A stretch of 64,000 nt of DNA from Amycolatopsis solani (GCF_033441515.1 NZ_JAWQJT010000001.1:3596001-3660000); one strand, 5' to 3'; positions 25,214 through 35,663 are shown, counted from the first letter of the stretch. Program-made: numbers and translations. The notes: generated from the letters alone by a model not told the origin.

Positions 25214-26197
25214 GTGCACATCGAACTGACGTTGCCGGACCTCGTCCGGGTCGGGCTCGCCGCCGCGGCCGACCCGATGGGCGAGCTGGCGGCCAGCCTG
25301 CAGGTCCTGCAGCGGCGCGACGGCGGACGCAACGCGGCTTCGGCGGCGTTCAACCGCTGGCGCTACCGGGTCTGGCAGGGCCTGCCGGACTCCGCGGCGG
25401 TGCTGATGTGGCTCTGCCGCCCGGACGCGCCGATTCCCGAGTTCCTGGTGCCCGCGGCGGGCCGCTACGACCTCGAAACGGGGCTCGCGGCGGTGCTGAA
25501 GGCGGACCCGGTGAGCCTCAAGGCCGCGCTGCGCACCGCGCCGGCCGACCGCGACCTGCCGTCGTGGGCGGCCGCGTTCGCCGACGGCGACACCGCCGGC
25601 CTGCCCCGATTGGTCCAGGCCATGCAGGACTACCACGACCTGGCGCTCGCCCCGGGCTGGGACCTGGTGTGCGCGCAGGTGGACGCGGACCTCGGCATGC
25701 GCACGCAGGTGCTGCTCCACGGGGGCGTCGACGCGCTGCTGACCGGCCTGCGCCCCAAGGTCCGCTGGACGGCACCGGTACTGGAGACCGACGACGGCCT
25801 CCCCGGCGCGCTCCCCTCGGAAGGCACGGGCCTGCTGCTGGTCCCGACGTACTTTGCCGTGGGACCGGCCCTGGTCCCGCCGCTACCGGGCGGCGTACCC
25901 CGGCTGCACTACCCGTGCGTCCGCCACGCGGCGCACACCGCGGGGGTGGGCGCCACCCGGAAGCCGCCGGGCAACGCGCTGGCGGACCTGCTGGGCCCGA
26001 CGCGCGCGGCGGCGTTGACGATCCTGGCGGTCGGCTGTTCGACGTCGGAACTGGCGGCGCGGCTGGGGGTCACGCCTTCGGCGGTCAGCAAGCACACGAC
26101 GGTGCTGCGGCGCGCGGGGCTGATCACCACGCACCGGGAGCGGAACACGGTGCTGCATTCGCTGACGCCGCTGGGAAGTGCTCTCTTGGACAGCTGA
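25214..26197 (+). CDS. ArsR-like winged-helix transcriptional regulator
   Basis: 327 residues. The C-terminal 70 or so residues form an ArsR-type winged helix (TRAAALTILAVGCSTSELAA, LGVTPSAVSKHTTVLRRAGL, ITTHRERNTVLHSLTPLG). The long N-terminal part (HIELTLPDLVRVGLAAAADP, MGELAASLQVLQRR) is the partner domain common in actinobacterial members. GTG 25214 is chosen because conservation appears to start at HIELTLPDLVRV; upstream in-frame sequence looks non-coding. Ligand and targets are unknown; no metal-site cysteine cluster is obvious. Confidence 0.82.
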   Translation: MHIELTLPDLVRVGLAAAADPMGELAASLQVLQRRDGGRNAASAAFNRWRYRVWQGLPDSAAVLMWLCRPDAPIPEFLVPAAGRYDLETGLAAVLKADPVSLKAALRTAPADRDLPSWAAAFADGDTAGLPRLVQAMQDYHDLALAPGWDLVCAQVDADLGMRTQVLLHGGVDALLTGLRPKVRWTAPVLETDDGLPGALPSEGTGLLLVPTYFAVGPALVPPLPGGVPRLHYPCVRHAAHTAGVGATRKPPGNALADLLGPTRAAALTILAVGCSTSELAARLGVTPSAVSKHTTVLRRAGLITTHRERNTVLHSLTPLGSALLDS

Positions 26198-26220
26198 GCG
26201 GCCGACCGGCGGGCGTGAAG

Positions 26221-26273
26221 GTCGCGAATGACTCATTCGGGACCACGGAGGTCGCGAATGACTCATTCGCGAC
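26221..26273. repeat. Family 2 palindrome pair, GAATGACTCATTC
   Basis: Two palindromes (26221-26243 with one mismatch in the outer arm, and 26251-26273 perfect GTCGCGAATGA arms) just after the ArsR-like gene. Together with sites at 26387, 26470 and 26605 they occupy the 474-bp gene-free gap 26198-26671; I see no gene there. Confidence 0.87.
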
Positions 26274-26386
26274 CATTGCGGCGGTCGCCGGCTCGCCCGC
26301 TGGACTGGAGGCGACGGGTGCCGGGCGGATGCCAGGGTCCTGGCAAAGTCGCGTGTGCGCGATCGGCCGGATCCGCCGCGATGTCA

Positions 26387-26401
26387 TGAACGACCCGTTC
26401 A
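26387..26401. repeat. Degenerate family 2-like palindrome TGAACG-ACC-CGTTCA
   Basis: A 15-bp dyad (TGAACG, three bases, CGTTCA) in the same gap as the GAATGACTCATTC repeats and with a similar layout, so it may be a diverged relative. Short enough to be chance. Confidence 0.4.
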
Positions 26402-26469
26402 CCACGCTCGGGCCACCGATCCCCGGCCGCCACCTCCCGCGCACCGAGCGGCGGCTTGCCGAAGGCGGT

Positions 26470-26522
26470 GTCGCGAATGACTCATTCGGGACCTCCGAAG
26501 CCGCCAATGACTCATTCGCGAC
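26470..26522. repeat. Family 2 palindrome pair, diverged
   Basis: GAATGACTCATTC at about 26475-26487 and a decayed copy (CCAATGACTCATTCGCGAC) at about 26504-26522, with the same 30-base spacing as the pairs at 17171 and 26221. Confidence 0.82.
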
Positions 26523-26604
26523 CTCGCTCGGACTGCCCACCCTGCCTGCCAGCGGTGAGCGAGCCGGGGCCGGCGACTTTGCCGGAGCTCTGGGGCGGAT
26601 GCCG

Positions 26605-26649
26605 TGAATGACTCATTCATGTCGTCAGACGACATGAATGAGTCATTCA
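26605..26649. repeat. Family 2 long hairpin, 45-bp palindrome
   Basis: Perfect 22-base arms (26605-26626 and 26628-26649) around a single A. Each arm itself contains the core GAATGACTCATTC, giving a nested dyad. It lies 22 bp past the stop of the minus-strand TetR gene and could act as its terminator. Confidence 0.9.
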
Positions 26650-26671
26650 AGACATTTGCCGAGCCGGGAAC

Positions 26672-27244
26672 TCAGGCGAGGGAAGCGGTAGCCGACACCA
26701 GCTCCGCCAGCGCCTCGCGGGAAAGCTCGCCGAAGCCGCGTTCGTTGTCCGGGGAGACCCACCGCGTGAAGCCCGTCGTGAACGCGAGGCCGCCGATCTC
26801 CGCCGCCAGGCTCGCTGCCGGGTCCGGGACGCCCCGGTCGCGCAACGCGCCGGCCATCGCGGCCGTCAGCGTCGCGCGCTTCAGCAGCTCCCGCTCCTGG
26901 AGATCGGGGTGTCCCGCCACCACTTCCCGGACCTTTCGCGCCCACTCGCGTCGCTCCGGTCCGAACACCTCGCCGGTCGCCGTCAGGGCCGCCGCGATCG
27001 CTTCGATCGGGGTTGCTTCCGCGGGCGCGGCCGCGATCGTGTCGGAGAAGAGGCGGCTCAGGATCTCCTGACCCGCGAACAGCACTTCGCGCTTGTCGGC
27101 GTAGTGGCGGAAGAACGTGCGCTTGGTCAGGCCGGCCCGCTCGGTGATCTCGGCGACGGTGACGCTCTCGTAGCCCCGCTCGAGGAACGCCTCCACCGCC
27201 ACGCGCATCAGCCGCTCGCGCGTGTTGGGCTCCCACCGGCTCAT
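26672..27244 (-). CDS. TetR-family transcriptional regulator
   Basis: 190 residues. The N-terminal helix-turn-helix runs NTRERLMRVAVEAFLERGYE, SVTVAEITERAGLTKRTFFR, HYADKREVLF, a textbook TetR segment; the rest is the ligand-binding helical domain. The ATG at 27242-27244 is nearly leaderless: a TAAGCT -10 lies just upstream on the minus strand. It diverges from the SDR gene over two tandem palindromes that are probably its operators, so it most likely represses itself and the SDR gene. Confidence 0.9.
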   Translation of the reverse strand: MSRWEPNTRERLMRVAVEAFLERGYESVTVAEITERAGLTKRTFFRHYADKREVLFAGQEILSRLFSDTIAAAPAEATPIEAIAAALTATGEVFGPERREWARKVREVVAGHPDLQERELLKRATLTAAMAGALRDRGVPDPAASLAAEIGGLAFTTGFTRWVSPDNERGFGELSREALAELVSATASLA

Positions 27245-27259
27245 GGGCCCAGCTTAGGC

Positions 27260-27311
27260 GATGGCACTCGGTGTCATCACGGTGCTAGGGTTGATGGCAC
27301 CAAGTGTCATC
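27260..27311. promoter_or_regulatory. Tandem TetR-type operators between TetR and SDR genes
   Basis: Two 19-bp imperfect palindromes, GATGGCAC-TCG-GTGTCATC (27260-27278) and GATGGCAC-CAA-GTGTCATC (27293-27311). The half-sites are identical, only the central triplet differs, and the start-to-start distance is 33 bp (about three helical turns, so the same DNA face). A TAGGGT -10 for the SDR gene (27286-27291) lies between them. Confidence 0.75.
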
Positions 27312-27328
27312 ACTGCGCGGAGGTCGTC

Positions 27329-28204
27329 ATGCGTGTTTTCGTCACCGGAGCGTCGGGCTGGATCGGCTCGGCCCTCGTCCCCGAGCTCCTCGGCGCGGGT
27401 CACGAGGTCGTCGGGCTGGCCAGGTCGGACGCCTCCGCGGCGGCGGTCGAGGCCATGGGCGCGAACGCGCTCCGCGGCGACGTGACCGACCTCGAAATCC
27501 TGGAGAAAGCCGCGGCGGACGCCGACGGCGTCGTCCACCTCGCCTTCGGGCACGACTTCAGCCGGATCGAGGAAACGATCGCGGCCGACGGGCGCGCGGT
27601 CGAAGCGATGGGCGCGGCGCTGGCCGGCAAGCCCTTCGTGGTCGCGTCGGGGACGCCCGTCGTGCCCGGGCGCCCTTCGCGGGAGGACGACGACCCGGAC
27701 GGCACGGGGCCGGTCGCGGGCCGCACCGACATCGCCCGTGCGGTCGTCGCCATGGCCGGGCGCGGGGTGCGGTCGTCCGTCGTCCGGCTGCCGCGGTCGG
27801 TGCACGGCGAGGGCGACCGGCACGGCTTCGTCACCCAGCTGATCGGCCAGGACCGCGAAAAGGGAATCTCCGCCTACGTCGGCGACGGGACGCAGCGCTG
27901 GCCCGCGGTGCACGTCGTGGACGCTGCGCACCTGTTCCGGCTGGCGCTGGAGCAGGCCCCGGCGGGCGCGGTGCTGCACGCGGTCGGCGACGAAGGCGTG
28001 GCGATCCGCGACCTCGCCGCGGTGATCGGCGCCCGCCTCGACCTGACACCGACGTCGGTCACGGCGGAGGAAATGGGTTTCCTGGGCCTGATCCTGGCCG
28101 GCGACCAGCCGTCGAGCAGCGCGCGCACGCAGGAGCAGCTCGGCTGGCGCCCGACGCGGCCCGGCCTCCTCGAGGACGTCGAGGAGGGCCACTACTTCGG
28201 GTGA
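27329..28204 (+). CDS. NAD-dependent epimerase/dehydratase-like SDR protein
   Basis: 291 residues of the extended SDR type. The NAD(P)-binding motif is VTGASGWIGSALVPELL with the acidic pattern GARG-like further on; the usual active-site Tyr-x3-Lys is not evident (the segment reads GRTDIARAVVAMAGRGVRSS), so it may be an atypical reductase or NmrA-like binding protein. ATG 27329 has GGAGG six bases upstream. Divergent from a TetR gene that probably controls it. Substrate unknown. Confidence 0.85.
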   Translation: MRVFVTGASGWIGSALVPELLGAGHEVVGLARSDASAAAVEAMGANALRGDVTDLEILEKAAADADGVVHLAFGHDFSRIEETIAADGRAVEAMGAALAGKPFVVASGTPVVPGRPSREDDDPDGTGPVAGRTDIARAVVAMAGRGVRSSVVRLPRSVHGEGDRHGFVTQLIGQDREKGISAYVGDGTQRWPAVHVVDAAHLFRLALEQAPAGAVLHAVGDEGVAIRDLAAVIGARLDLTPTSVTAEEMGFLGLILAGDQPSSSARTQEQLGWRPTRPGLLEDVEEGHYFG

Positions 28205-28214
28205 GCGTGGGACA

Positions 28215-28254
28215 GCGCCGGCGGAGGTGGCGACAGTGACACCTCCGCCGGCGC
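28215..28254. terminator. Bidirectional terminator between SDR and gltD
   Basis: A perfect 15-bp stem (GCGCCGGCGGAGGTG at 28215-28229, complement at 28240-28254) with a 10-base loop lies between two convergent genes, 10 bp past the SDR stop and just before the gltD stop. Confidence 0.82.
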
Positions 28255-28260
28255 CGGGCT

Positions 28261-29709
28261 CTACGCGATCGGCCGGTCCGTCGGCGCGATCGGGGCGGGC
28301 AGGACGTCCCGCCCGGTCAGGTGGGCGTCGACGCCGGCCGCGGCGCTGCGGCCCTCCGCGATCGCCCACACGATCAGGGACTGGCCGCGGCCCATGTCGC
28401 CGGCCACGAACACGTTGTCGAGGCTCGTCTTGAACGCCTTGTCGCGGACCACGTTGCCGCGCCCGTCGAGCTCGACGCCGAGGTCTTCGAGCAGGCCCTG
28501 CTTCTGCGGCCCGAGGAAGCCCATGGCCAGCAGGACGAGCTGCGCGGGCAGTTCACGCTCGGAGCCCTCGACGGGGACGAACTTGCCGCCCTCGTTGCGC
28601 ACCTCGACCAGCTTCAAAGCGCGGACCCGGCCGGTGTCGTCACCCAGGAACTCCTGCGTGTTCACCGCGTACAGGCGCTCGCCGCCCTCTTCGTGCGCCG
28701 AGGACACCCGGTAGATCATCGGGTAGGTCGGCCACGGGTGGGCGTCCGACCGCAGCTCCGGCGGCTTCGGCATGATCTCCAGCTGCGTCACCGACCGCGC
28801 GCCTTGGCGGTGCGACGTCCCGACGCAGTCCGCGCCGGTGTCGCCGCCGCCGATCACGACGACGTCGAGGCCGGACGCGTCGAACGGCGACTTCTCCAGC
28901 TCGCCCGAAGCGACCCGGTTGGCCGGGGGCAGGAACTCCATGGCCTGGTGGATGCCGTCGAGCTCGCGGCCCGGGATCGGGAGGTCGCGCCAGTCGGTGG
29001 CCCCGCCGGCGAGCACCACGGCGTCGTGGGCCAGCAGGTCGGCCACCGGCAGGTCGACGCCGACGTTCACCGACGCCCGGAACTCCGTGCCCTCGGCTTC
29101 CATCTGCGCAAGCCGCCGGTCGAGGCGGGACTTCTCCATCTTGAACTCGGGGATGCCGTAGCGCAGCAGCCCGCCGATCTTGTCGGCCCGCTCGTAGACC
29201 ACGACGCTGTGGCCCGCGCGCGTGAGCTGCTGCGCCGCGGCGAGTCCCGACGGGCCGGAGCCCACGACCGCGACCTTCTTGCCGGTGCGCACCGCGGGCA
29301 CCTCGGGCGTGATCCAGCCCTCTTCGAAGGCGCGGTCGACGATGGAGATCTCGACGCGCTTGATCGTCACCGGGTCGTCGTTGATCCCGAGCACGCACGC
29401 GGTTTCGCAGGGCGCCGGGCACAGCGTGCCGGTGAACTCCGGGAAGTTGTTCGTCGCGTGCAGCCGGTCGATGGCCTGGCGCCAGTCGTCCCGCCACACC
29501 AGCGTGTTCCACTCGGGGATGAGGTTCCCGAGCGGGCAGCCCTGGTGGCAGAACGGGATGCCGCAGTCCATGCAGCGGCCGGCCTGCTTCTCCAGCTTCG
29601 TCGACGCGAAGTCCTCGTAGACCTCCCGCCAGTCCATCAGCCGGAGGTCGACCGGACGGCGCTTCGGTTCTTCGCGCGTGGTGGTCAGAAAGCCCTTGGG
29701 GTCAGCCAT
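28261..29709 (-). CDS. gltD: Glutamate synthase small subunit
   Basis: 482 residues. The N-terminal Fe-S region has [19 protein letters not shown] and [18 protein letters not shown], the Cys pattern that binds 4Fe-4S clusters. FAD binding is by [17 protein letters not shown] and the NADPH site by [34 protein letters not shown] closes the FAD domain. It passes electrons from NADPH to GltB to make glutamate from glutamine and 2-oxoglutarate. The ATG lies eight bases inside the gltB end, showing coupling. Confidence 0.97.
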   Translation of the reverse strand: MADPKGFLTTTREEPKRRPVDLRLMDWREVYEDFASTKLEKQAGRCMDCGIPFCHQGCPLGNLIPEWNTLVWRDDWRQAIDRLHATNNFPEFTGTLCPAPCETACVLGINDDPVTIKRVEISIVDRAFEEGWITPEVPAVRTGKKVAVVGSGPSGLAAAQQLTRAGHSVVVYERADKIGGLLRYGIPEFKMEKSRLDRRLAQMEAEGTEFRASVNVGVDLPVADLLAHDAVVLAGGATDWRDLPIPGRELDGIHQAMEFLPPANRVASGELEKSPFDASGLDVVVIGGGDTGADCVGTSHRQGARSVTQLEIMPKPPELRSDAHPWPTYPMIYRVSSAHEEGGERLYAVNTQEFLGDDTGRVRALKLVEVRNEGGKFVPVEGSERELPAQLVLLAMGFLGPQKQGLLEDLGVELDGRGNVVRDKAFKTSLDNVFVAGDMGRGQSLIVWAIAEGRSAAAGVDAHLTGRDVLPAPIAPTDRPIA

Positions 29710-32700
29710 GTGCGGCCTCCATGATCGCCTCGTTCACGTCGCGCCCGTCCCGCTCGGCCTGCACCTGCGCCGCGAGCACGCGCTTGTAGTCCTTCGGCAT
29801 GACCTTCCCGAAGCGGTCGACACCCGCGTCCCAGTCGGCCAGCAGTTCCCGCGCGACCGCGGATTCCGTTTCGTCGTAGTGCTTTTCCAGCGTCTCGCGC
29901 AGGAAGTCCGCGTCCTCGGAGTCGAGCGGGTCGAGATCGACCATCTCCGGGTTGACGCGGTGCGCGGGCAGGTCGAGCACGTAGGCGATGCCGCCGGACA
30001 TGCCGGCCGCGAAGTTCCGCCCGATCGGGCCGAGCACGACCATCCGGCCGCCGGTCATGTACTCGCCGCCGTGGTCGCCGACGCCTTCGACGACGGCCAG
30101 CGCCCCCGAGTTGCGCACGCAGAACCGCTCGCCGACCTTGCCGCGGATGAAGATCTCGCCGCTGGTGGCGCCGTAGGCGATCACGTTGCCGGCGATGATC
30201 TGCTCTTCGGCGACGTAGTTCGCCTCCGGCGACGGCCGCACGATCAGCCGTCCGCCGGAGAGGCCCTTGCCGACGTAGTCGTTGCCGTCGCCGATCAGCC
30301 GCAGCGTGATGCCCTTCGGCACGAACGCGCCGAACGACTGGCCCGCGGTCCCGGTGAAGGTGACGTCGATGGTGTCGTCGGGCAGGCCTTCGCCGCCCCA
30401 CCGCTTGGTCAGCTCCGAGCCGAGCATGGTGCCGACGGTCCGGTTCACGTTGCGGACGGGCAGTTCCAGCCGCACCTTGTCACCGGAGTTCAACGCGCCT
30501 TCGGCCAGCTGGATCAGCGTGTTGTCGAGCGCCTTCTCCAGCCCGTGGTCCTGCTGCGTCTGCTGCAGCCGCAGGCCCGCCGGGGCCATGTCGGGCACGT
30601 GGAAGATCGGCGACAGGTCCAGCCCGGCCGCCTTCCAGTGCTCGACGGCCTTGCGCTTGTCGAGGAACTCGGCGTGCCCGACCGCCTCGGCGATCGACCG
30701 GAAACCGAGCTCCGCCAGGTACTCGCGCACTTCCTGGGCGATGAACTCGAAGAAGTTGACGACGTATTCGGCCTTGCCGCTGAACTTCTCGCGCAGCTTC
30801 GGGTTCTGCGTCGCGACGCCCACCGGGCAGGTGTCGAGGTGGCAGACGCGCATCATGATGCAGCCCGACACCACCAGCGGCGCGGTCGCGAAGCCGAACT
30901 CCTCGGCGCCCAGCAGCGCCGCGACGATGACGTCCCGGCCGGTCTTGAGCTGGCCATCGGTCTGCACGACGATCCGGTCGCGCAGCCGGTTGGCCAGCAG
31001 CGTCTGCTGCGTCTCGGCCAGGCCGAGCTCCCACGGGCCACCGGCGTGCTTGATGGACGACAGCGGCGACGCGCCCGTCCCGCCGTCGTGGCCCGAGATG
31101 AGCACGACGTCCGCGTGCGCCTTGGACACGCCCGCCGCGACCGTGCCGACGCCGACCTCGGACACGAGCTTCACGTGGATGCGCGCGTTCGGGTTGGCGT
31201 TCTTGAGGTCGTGGATCAGCTGGGCGAGGTCCTCGATCGAGTAGATGTCGTGGTGCGGCGGCGGTGAGATCAGCCCGACGCCCGGCGTCGAGAACCGCGT
31301 CTTCGCGATCCACGGGTACACCTTCGCGCCGGGCAGCTGCCCGCCCTCGCCGGGCTTCGCGCCCTGCGCCATCTTGATCTGGATGTCGTCGGCGTTGACG
31401 AGGTACTCGCTCGTGACGCCGAACCGGCCGGACGCGACCTGCTTCACGGCGCTGCGCCGCTCCGGGTCGTACAGCCGCTCGGCGTCTTCGCCGCCCTCAC
31501 CGGTGTTCGACTTGCCACCGAGGCGGTTCATCGCGATGGCGAGGGTCTGGTGCATCTCCATCGAGATCGAGCCGTAGGAGATGGCGCCGGTGGCGAACCG
31601 CTTGACGATCTCCGAGACCGGCTCGACCTCGTCGATCGGCACCGGCGCGCGCTTGCCGTACTTGAAGTCGAACAGCCCGCGCAGCGTCAGCAGCTTCTCG
31701 GCTTGGTCGTCGACGGACTTCGTGTACTCCTTGAAGATCTCGTACTTCCCGGACCGCGTGGAGTGCTGGAGCTTGAAGACGGTCTGCGGGTTGAACAGGT
31801 GCGGCTCGCCCTCGCGGCGCCACTGGTAGTCCGCGCCCGTTTCGAGCTCGCGGTGCGACGCGCGGACGCCGTCGGCCGGGAAGGCATAGGTGTGCCGCTT
31901 CGCGACCTCGTCGGCGAGGGTCTCGAAGCCGACGCCGCCGAGGCGGGACGTCGTGCCGGTGAAGCAGTCGTCGATGACTTCTTCGCCGAGCCCGATCGCC
32001 TCGAAGATCTGCGCGCCGGTGTAGGACGCGACGGTCGAGACGCCCATCTTGGACATCGTCTTGCGGACGCCCTTGCCGAGCGCCTTGATCAGGTTGTACG
32101 TCGCTTCCTTCGGCGTGACACCGGGGATCTTGCCCTGGTGGGCCAGCTCCTCGACGGTCGCCATCGCGAGGTACGGGTTCACCGCGGCGACGCCGTAGCC
32201 GACCAGCAGGGCGATGTGGTGCACCTCGCGCGCGTCGCCGGCCTCGACGATGAGGCCGACCTGCGTACGCGTCTTCTCGCGGACGAGGTGGTGGTGCACC
32301 GCGCCGGTCAGCAGCAGCGAGGGGATCGGCGCGTGGTGCTCGTCGAGGCCGCGGTCGGACAGCACGATCAGCCGGGCGCCGTCCTCGATCGCCTCGGAGA
32401 CCTCGGCGCGGATCTCGTCGAGCCGCTGGATCAGCGCTTCGCCGCCGCCGTGGACGTTGTAGCGGCCGAGCACGGTGACCGCCTGGAACTCCGGCAGGTC
32501 GCCGTCGTCGTTGACGTGCACCAGCTTGGCGAGCTGGTCGTTGTCGAGCACCGGGAACGGCAGCGCGATCCGGCGGCAGGACGCCGCGTTGCCGACGAGC
32601 AGGTTCGGCTCGGCGCCGATCTGCGTGCCGAGCGCGGTGACGAGCTCCTCGCGGATGGCGTCCAGCGGCGGGTTCGTCACCTGGGCGAAGAGCTGGATGA

Positions 32701-34273
32701 AGTAGTCGAACAGCAGCCGCGGCCGGCTCGACAGCGTCGCGATCGGCGAGTCGTTGCCCATCGAGCCGATCGGCTCCGCGCCGGTGCGGGCCATCGGCTC
32801 GAGGATCGAGTCGAGCTCCTCCTCGGTGTAGCCGAACGCCTGCTGGCGGCGCACGAGCGCGGCGTGCAGCGGGACCTCGCGGTCGCGCTCGGGCAGGTCC
32901 TCCAGGTGCAGGAGACCGGCCTCGACCCACTCGTCGTACGGGTGCTCGGTGGCCAGCTCGGTCTTGATCTCTTCGTCCTCGATGATCCGGCCCTCGGCGG
33001 TGTCCACGAGGAACATCCGGCCGGGTTCGAGGCGTCCCTTCCGGACGATCGTCGCCGGGTCGATGTCGAGTACGCCGACCTCGGAGGCCAGCACGACGAG
33101 GCCGTCGTCGGTCACCCAGTACCGGCCGGGGCGCAGGCCGTTGCGGTCGAGCACCGCGCCGATCTGGGAGCCGTCGGTGAAGGCGACGAGCGCCGGGCCG
33201 TCCCACGGCTCCATCAGCGTCGAGTGGAACTCGTAGAAGGCGCGCCGGGCCGGGTCCATCTCCTGGTGGTTCTCCCAGGCCTCCGGGATCATCATCAGGA
33301 CCGAGTGCGGCAGCGAGCGGCCGCCGAGGTGGAGCAGCTCGAGCACCTCGTCGAACGACGCCGAGTCGCTGGCGCCGCGGGTGATCACCGGGTAGATGCG
33401 CTTGAGGTCGCCGGGGACCAGGTCGGTCTCCAGCAGCGCCTCGCGGGCGTCCATCCAGTTGCGGTTGCCGCGCAGGGTGTTGATCTCGCCGTTGTGCGCG
33501 ACGTACCGGTACGGGTGCGCGAGCGGCCACGATGGGAAGGTGTTGGTGGAGAAGCGGGAGTGCACCAGGCCGATGGCGCTGGTGACGCGCTCGTCGGTGA
33601 GGTCGGCGAAGAAGCGCTCGACCTGCGGCTCGGTGAGCATTCCTTTGTAGACGATCGTGCGCGACGACAGTGACGGGAAGTACACGTCGTCGTCGACGAG
33701 CTCGTGCTCGGCGCGCTTGCGGACGCAGAAGGCGCTGCGCTCGATGTGCAGCGGGTCCGAATGCTCCGGCTTCGGGCGGCGCGCGGCGAGGAACAGCTGC
33801 GTGAAGTGCGGCATGGTCTCGGCGGCGGTCGGCCCGCAGTGCTCGGTGTGCACCGGCAGCTCGCGCCAGCCGAGGACGCGCATGTCCTCTTCGGCGGCGA
33901 TGCGCTCGATGGTCGTCATGGCCCGGCCGCGGCGTTTTTCGTCCTGCGGCAGGAAAGCGGTGCCGACGGCGTAGGTGCCCGGCTCGGGCAGCTCGAAGTC
34001 GACGACTTCGCGGTAGAACTCGTCCGGGACCTGGATGAGCAGTCCCGCGCCGTCCCCGGTGTCCGGTTCGGCACCCCGCGCCCCTCGGTGTTCGAGATTG
34101 CGCAACGCGACCAGGGCTTTGGCGACGATCGCATGATCGCGCCGCCCGGTCAGGTCGGCGACGAAGGCGACACCGCAGGCGTCGTGTTCGTAGTCGCTCC
34201 GGTAGAGGCCCTCGGCCTCGGCGTTGCTGAACTGCTCCCCGGACGGGGGCAGGGAATTGGCACGGTGGGTCAC
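29702..34273 (-). CDS. gltB: Glutamate synthase large subunit
   Basis: 1523 residues. A propeptide of 32 residues precedes Cys33 in [15 protein letters not shown], the N-terminal nucleophile of the glutaminase domain after processing. The central domain follows; the FMN/synthase domain has [26 protein letters not shown] and [20 protein letters not shown]. The 3Fe-4S site is [20 protein letters not shown]. The C-terminal beta-helix carries glycine-rich repeats ([20 protein letters not shown]). GTG start with GGGAGG about nine bases upstream. First gene of gltBD, the core ammonium-assimilation enzyme. Confidence 0.97.
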   Translation of the reverse strand: MTHRANSLPPSGEQFSNAEAEGLYRSDYEHDACGVAFVADLTGRRDHAIVAKALVALRNLEHRGARGAEPDTGDGAGLLIQVPDEFYREVVDFELPEPGTYAVGTAFLPQDEKRRGRAMTTIERIAAEEDMRVLGWRELPVHTEHCGPTAAETMPHFTQLFLAARRPKPEHSDPLHIERSAFCVRKRAEHELVDDDVYFPSLSSRTIVYKGMLTEPQVERFFADLTDERVTSAIGLVHSRFSTNTFPSWPLAHPYRYVAHNGEINTLRGNRNWMDAREALLETDLVPGDLKRIYPVITRGASDSASFDEVLELLHLGGRSLPHSVLMMIPEAWENHQEMDPARRAFYEFHSTLMEPWDGPALVAFTDGSQIGAVLDRNGLRPGRYWVTDDGLVVLASEVGVLDIDPATIVRKGRLEPGRMFLVDTAEGRIIEDEEIKTELATEHPYDEWVEAGLLHLEDLPERDREVPLHAALVRRQQAFGYTEEELDSILEPMARTGAEPIGSMGNDSPIATLSSRPRLLFDYFIQLFAQVTNPPLDAIREELVTALGTQIGAEPNLLVGNAASCRRIALPFPVLDNDQLAKLVHVNDDGDLPEFQAVTVLGRYNVHGGGEALIQRLDEIRAEVSEAIEDGARLIVLSDRGLDEHHAPIPSLLLTGAVHHHLVREKTRTQVGLIVEAGDAREVHHIALLVGYGVAAVNPYLAMATVEELAHQGKIPGVTPKEATYNLIKALGKGVRKTMSKMGVSTVASYTGAQIFEAIGLGEEVIDDCFTGTTSRLGGVGFETLADEVAKRHTYAFPADGVRASHRELETGADYQWRREGEPHLFNPQTVFKLQHSTRSGKYEIFKEYTKSVDDQAEKLLTLRGLFDFKYGKRAPVPIDEVEPVSEIVKRFATGAISYGSISMEMHQTLAIAMNRLGGKSNTGEGGEDAERLYDPERRSAVKQVASGRFGVTSEYLVNADDIQIKMAQGAKPGEGGQLPGAKVYPWIAKTRFSTPGVGLISPPPHHDIYSIEDLAQLIHDLKNANPNARIHVKLVSEVGVGTVAAGVSKAHADVVLISGHDGGTGASPLSSIKHAGGPWELGLAETQQTLLANRLRDRIVVQTDGQLKTGRDVIVAALLGAEEFGFATAPLVVSGCIMMRVCHLDTCPVGVATQNPKLREKFSGKAEYVVNFFEFIAQEVREYLAELGFRSIAEAVGHAEFLDKRKAVEHWKAAGLDLSPIFHVPDMAPAGLRLQQTQQDHGLEKALDNTLIQLAEGALNSGDKVRLELPVRNVNRTVGTMLGSELTKRWGGEGLPDDTIDVTFTGTAGQSFGAFVPKGITLRLIGDGNDYVGKGLSGGRLIVRPSPEANYVAEEQIIAGNVIAYGATSGEIFIRGKVGERFCVRNSGALAVVEGVGDHGGEYMTGGRMVVLGPIGRNFAAGMSGGIAYVLDLPAHRVNPEMVDLDPLDSEDADFLRETLEKHYDETESAVARELLADWDAGVDRFGKVMPKDYKRVLAAQVQAERDGRDVNEAIMEAAHG

Positions 34274-34804
34274 GGCTGGCCGCCTCCCAAGGCGTTGGCG
34301 CGACCGGTACTCACTCCATCGTGTGGTTCGAGCTGAACCGGTTAACGAAGTGGTCCGGTACCGCGATGGTCAGTCGAGAACAGTTGCTGTTGTCGAAGTG
34401 CAAGATGCCGCGTGGGACCGGCCGAGCGACGATGCTCGGAAACCGGACGCGGTCATCTGGGAGGCCGCACAACACTGGGCAGCCGAACATGTCGGGTGCT
34501 GCGTGCGCACGCGAAGGACCACTGTGGTGGGGGGTCAGCCGAGCGCGCGGTGTTACTCCCGGGTTCGCCGGGTCTTATGACGATAGTGTGAATTCGCTGT
34601 TATCGACATACGTCGTTGCCCCCGGGTGGGAAATGCCACGCTTACGTTGACGGGGCAGGGGGTAGTCCCATATGTCGGGCTGTTGCTCCCGAAGAACGGT
34701 CTCTATGGCCCGTGACCTGCGGAAACGTCCGTCTCAAGTGGTCCGGGGCACATGCCGGGACGGCGTGGCGGGGTGGGAAGCTGGGTGCATGGCGGACGCC
34801 TCCG
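34274..34804. other. 531-bp gene-free region, gltB and yigZ promoters
   Basis: No credible gene. It must hold the divergent promoters of gltBD and yigZ. A 15-bp inverted repeat GGTTC-GAGCT-GAACC (34325-34339), followed by small dyads AACCGGTT and GTTAAC, lies about 55 bp before gltB and is a candidate regulator site. Bases about 34560-34640 are less GC-rich than the surroundings. No riboswitch motif was recognised. Confidence 0.5.
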
Positions 34805-35437
34805 ATGACTGATCGTTATCTCTCCGTGGCTCGATCCGGGGTGCACGAGATCGAGATCAAGCGCTCCCGGTTCCTCTGCGCGCTCGCCCCGGTGACGTCG
34901 GAAGAGGCCGCGCGCGAGTTCATCGCGGGTCGCCGGCGCGCCGAACCGGGGGCGCGACACCACTGCCACGCCTTCGTTCTCGGCCCGGACGGCCGCACCC
35001 AGCGCTCGAGCGACGACGGCGAACCGGCGGGCACGGCGGGGACGCCGATGCTGGAAGTGCTGCGCCGCCGCGAGGTCACCGACACGGTCGCGGTGGTGAC
35101 CCGCTACTTCGGCGGCGTGCTGCTGGGCGCGGGCGGACTGATCCGCGCGTACGGACAGTCCGTTTCGGAGGCTCTGGAAGTTGTTGGTGTACTAGAACAC
35201 CGGCGTCTCACGCTGGTGGAAGTCGCGGTGAGCTACGACCGCGCGGGACGGCTCGAGAGCGACTTGCGCGCGTCGCCGTACTTGCTCCACGCCACCCGCT
35301 TCGACGACAAGGCCCGCTTCGAGATCGGACTGGCGCCGGGGCAGGCACCCGCGTTCGAGAGCAGGCTGGCGGACCTGACGAACGGCGAGGCGACGACGAC
35401 CGCGCTCGGCGACCACTGGGTGGTCCACGGTTCGTGA
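34805..35437 (+). CDS. YigZ/IMPACT-family protein
   Basis: 210 residues, the usual length. The N-terminal domain has IEIKRSRFLCALAPVTSEEA, the HHCHAFVLG segment, QRSSDDGEPAGTAGTPMLEV and VTRYFGGVLLGAGGLIRAYG, which are strongly diagnostic; the C-terminal half is the ferredoxin-like domain. ATG 34805 (MTDRYLSVARSG) fits the conserved start. The family is thought to touch translation or Gcn2-like control, but the bacterial role is unsettled. The last codons before the stop are TCG TGA. Confidence 0.9.
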   Translation: MTDRYLSVARSGVHEIEIKRSRFLCALAPVTSEEAAREFIAGRRRAEPGARHHCHAFVLGPDGRTQRSSDDGEPAGTAGTPMLEVLRRREVTDTVAVVTRYFGGVLLGAGGLIRAYGQSVSEALEVVGVLEHRRLTLVEVAVSYDRAGRLESDLRASPYLLHATRFDDKARFEIGLAPGQAPAFESRLADLTNGEATTTALGDHWVVHGS

Positions 35438-35504
35438 GCGCGGCCGGGTGCGCGCTCGGCGCCGGCTCGGACGGCTCCAGCGGGTCGGCGCCGGCTCCGG
35501 CGGG

Positions 35505-35557
35505 GTCGCGAATGAGTCATTGGCGGCGTCAGTGGTCCCGAATGAGTCATTCGCGAC
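35505..35557. repeat. Family 2 palindrome pair, GAATGAGTCATT
   Basis: A decayed first palindrome (from 35505) and an almost intact second one ending at 35557, with the same 30-base period as the pairs at 17171, 26221 and 26470. It lies in the 479-bp gap 35438-35916, which otherwise holds a second hairpin, a 17-bp echo of the yigZ end and the GH92 operators. Confidence 0.85.
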
Positions 35558-35608
35558 CTCGCGGTCGGCGACCACTGGGTGACCGGGCGCCGCTGAAGTC
35601 GGGCCGGA

Positions 35609-35663
35609 CGTAGTGAATGACTCATTCCTGTCATCCGGCGACAGGAATGAGTCATTCACTACG
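35609..35663. repeat. Family 2 long hairpin, 24-bp stem
   Basis: Perfect 24-base arms (35609-35632, 35640-35663) with a seven-base loop ATCCGGC; each arm contains the core GAATGACTCATTC. On the plus strand the stem is followed by TTTG. Probable terminator after yigZ. Confidence 0.9.
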
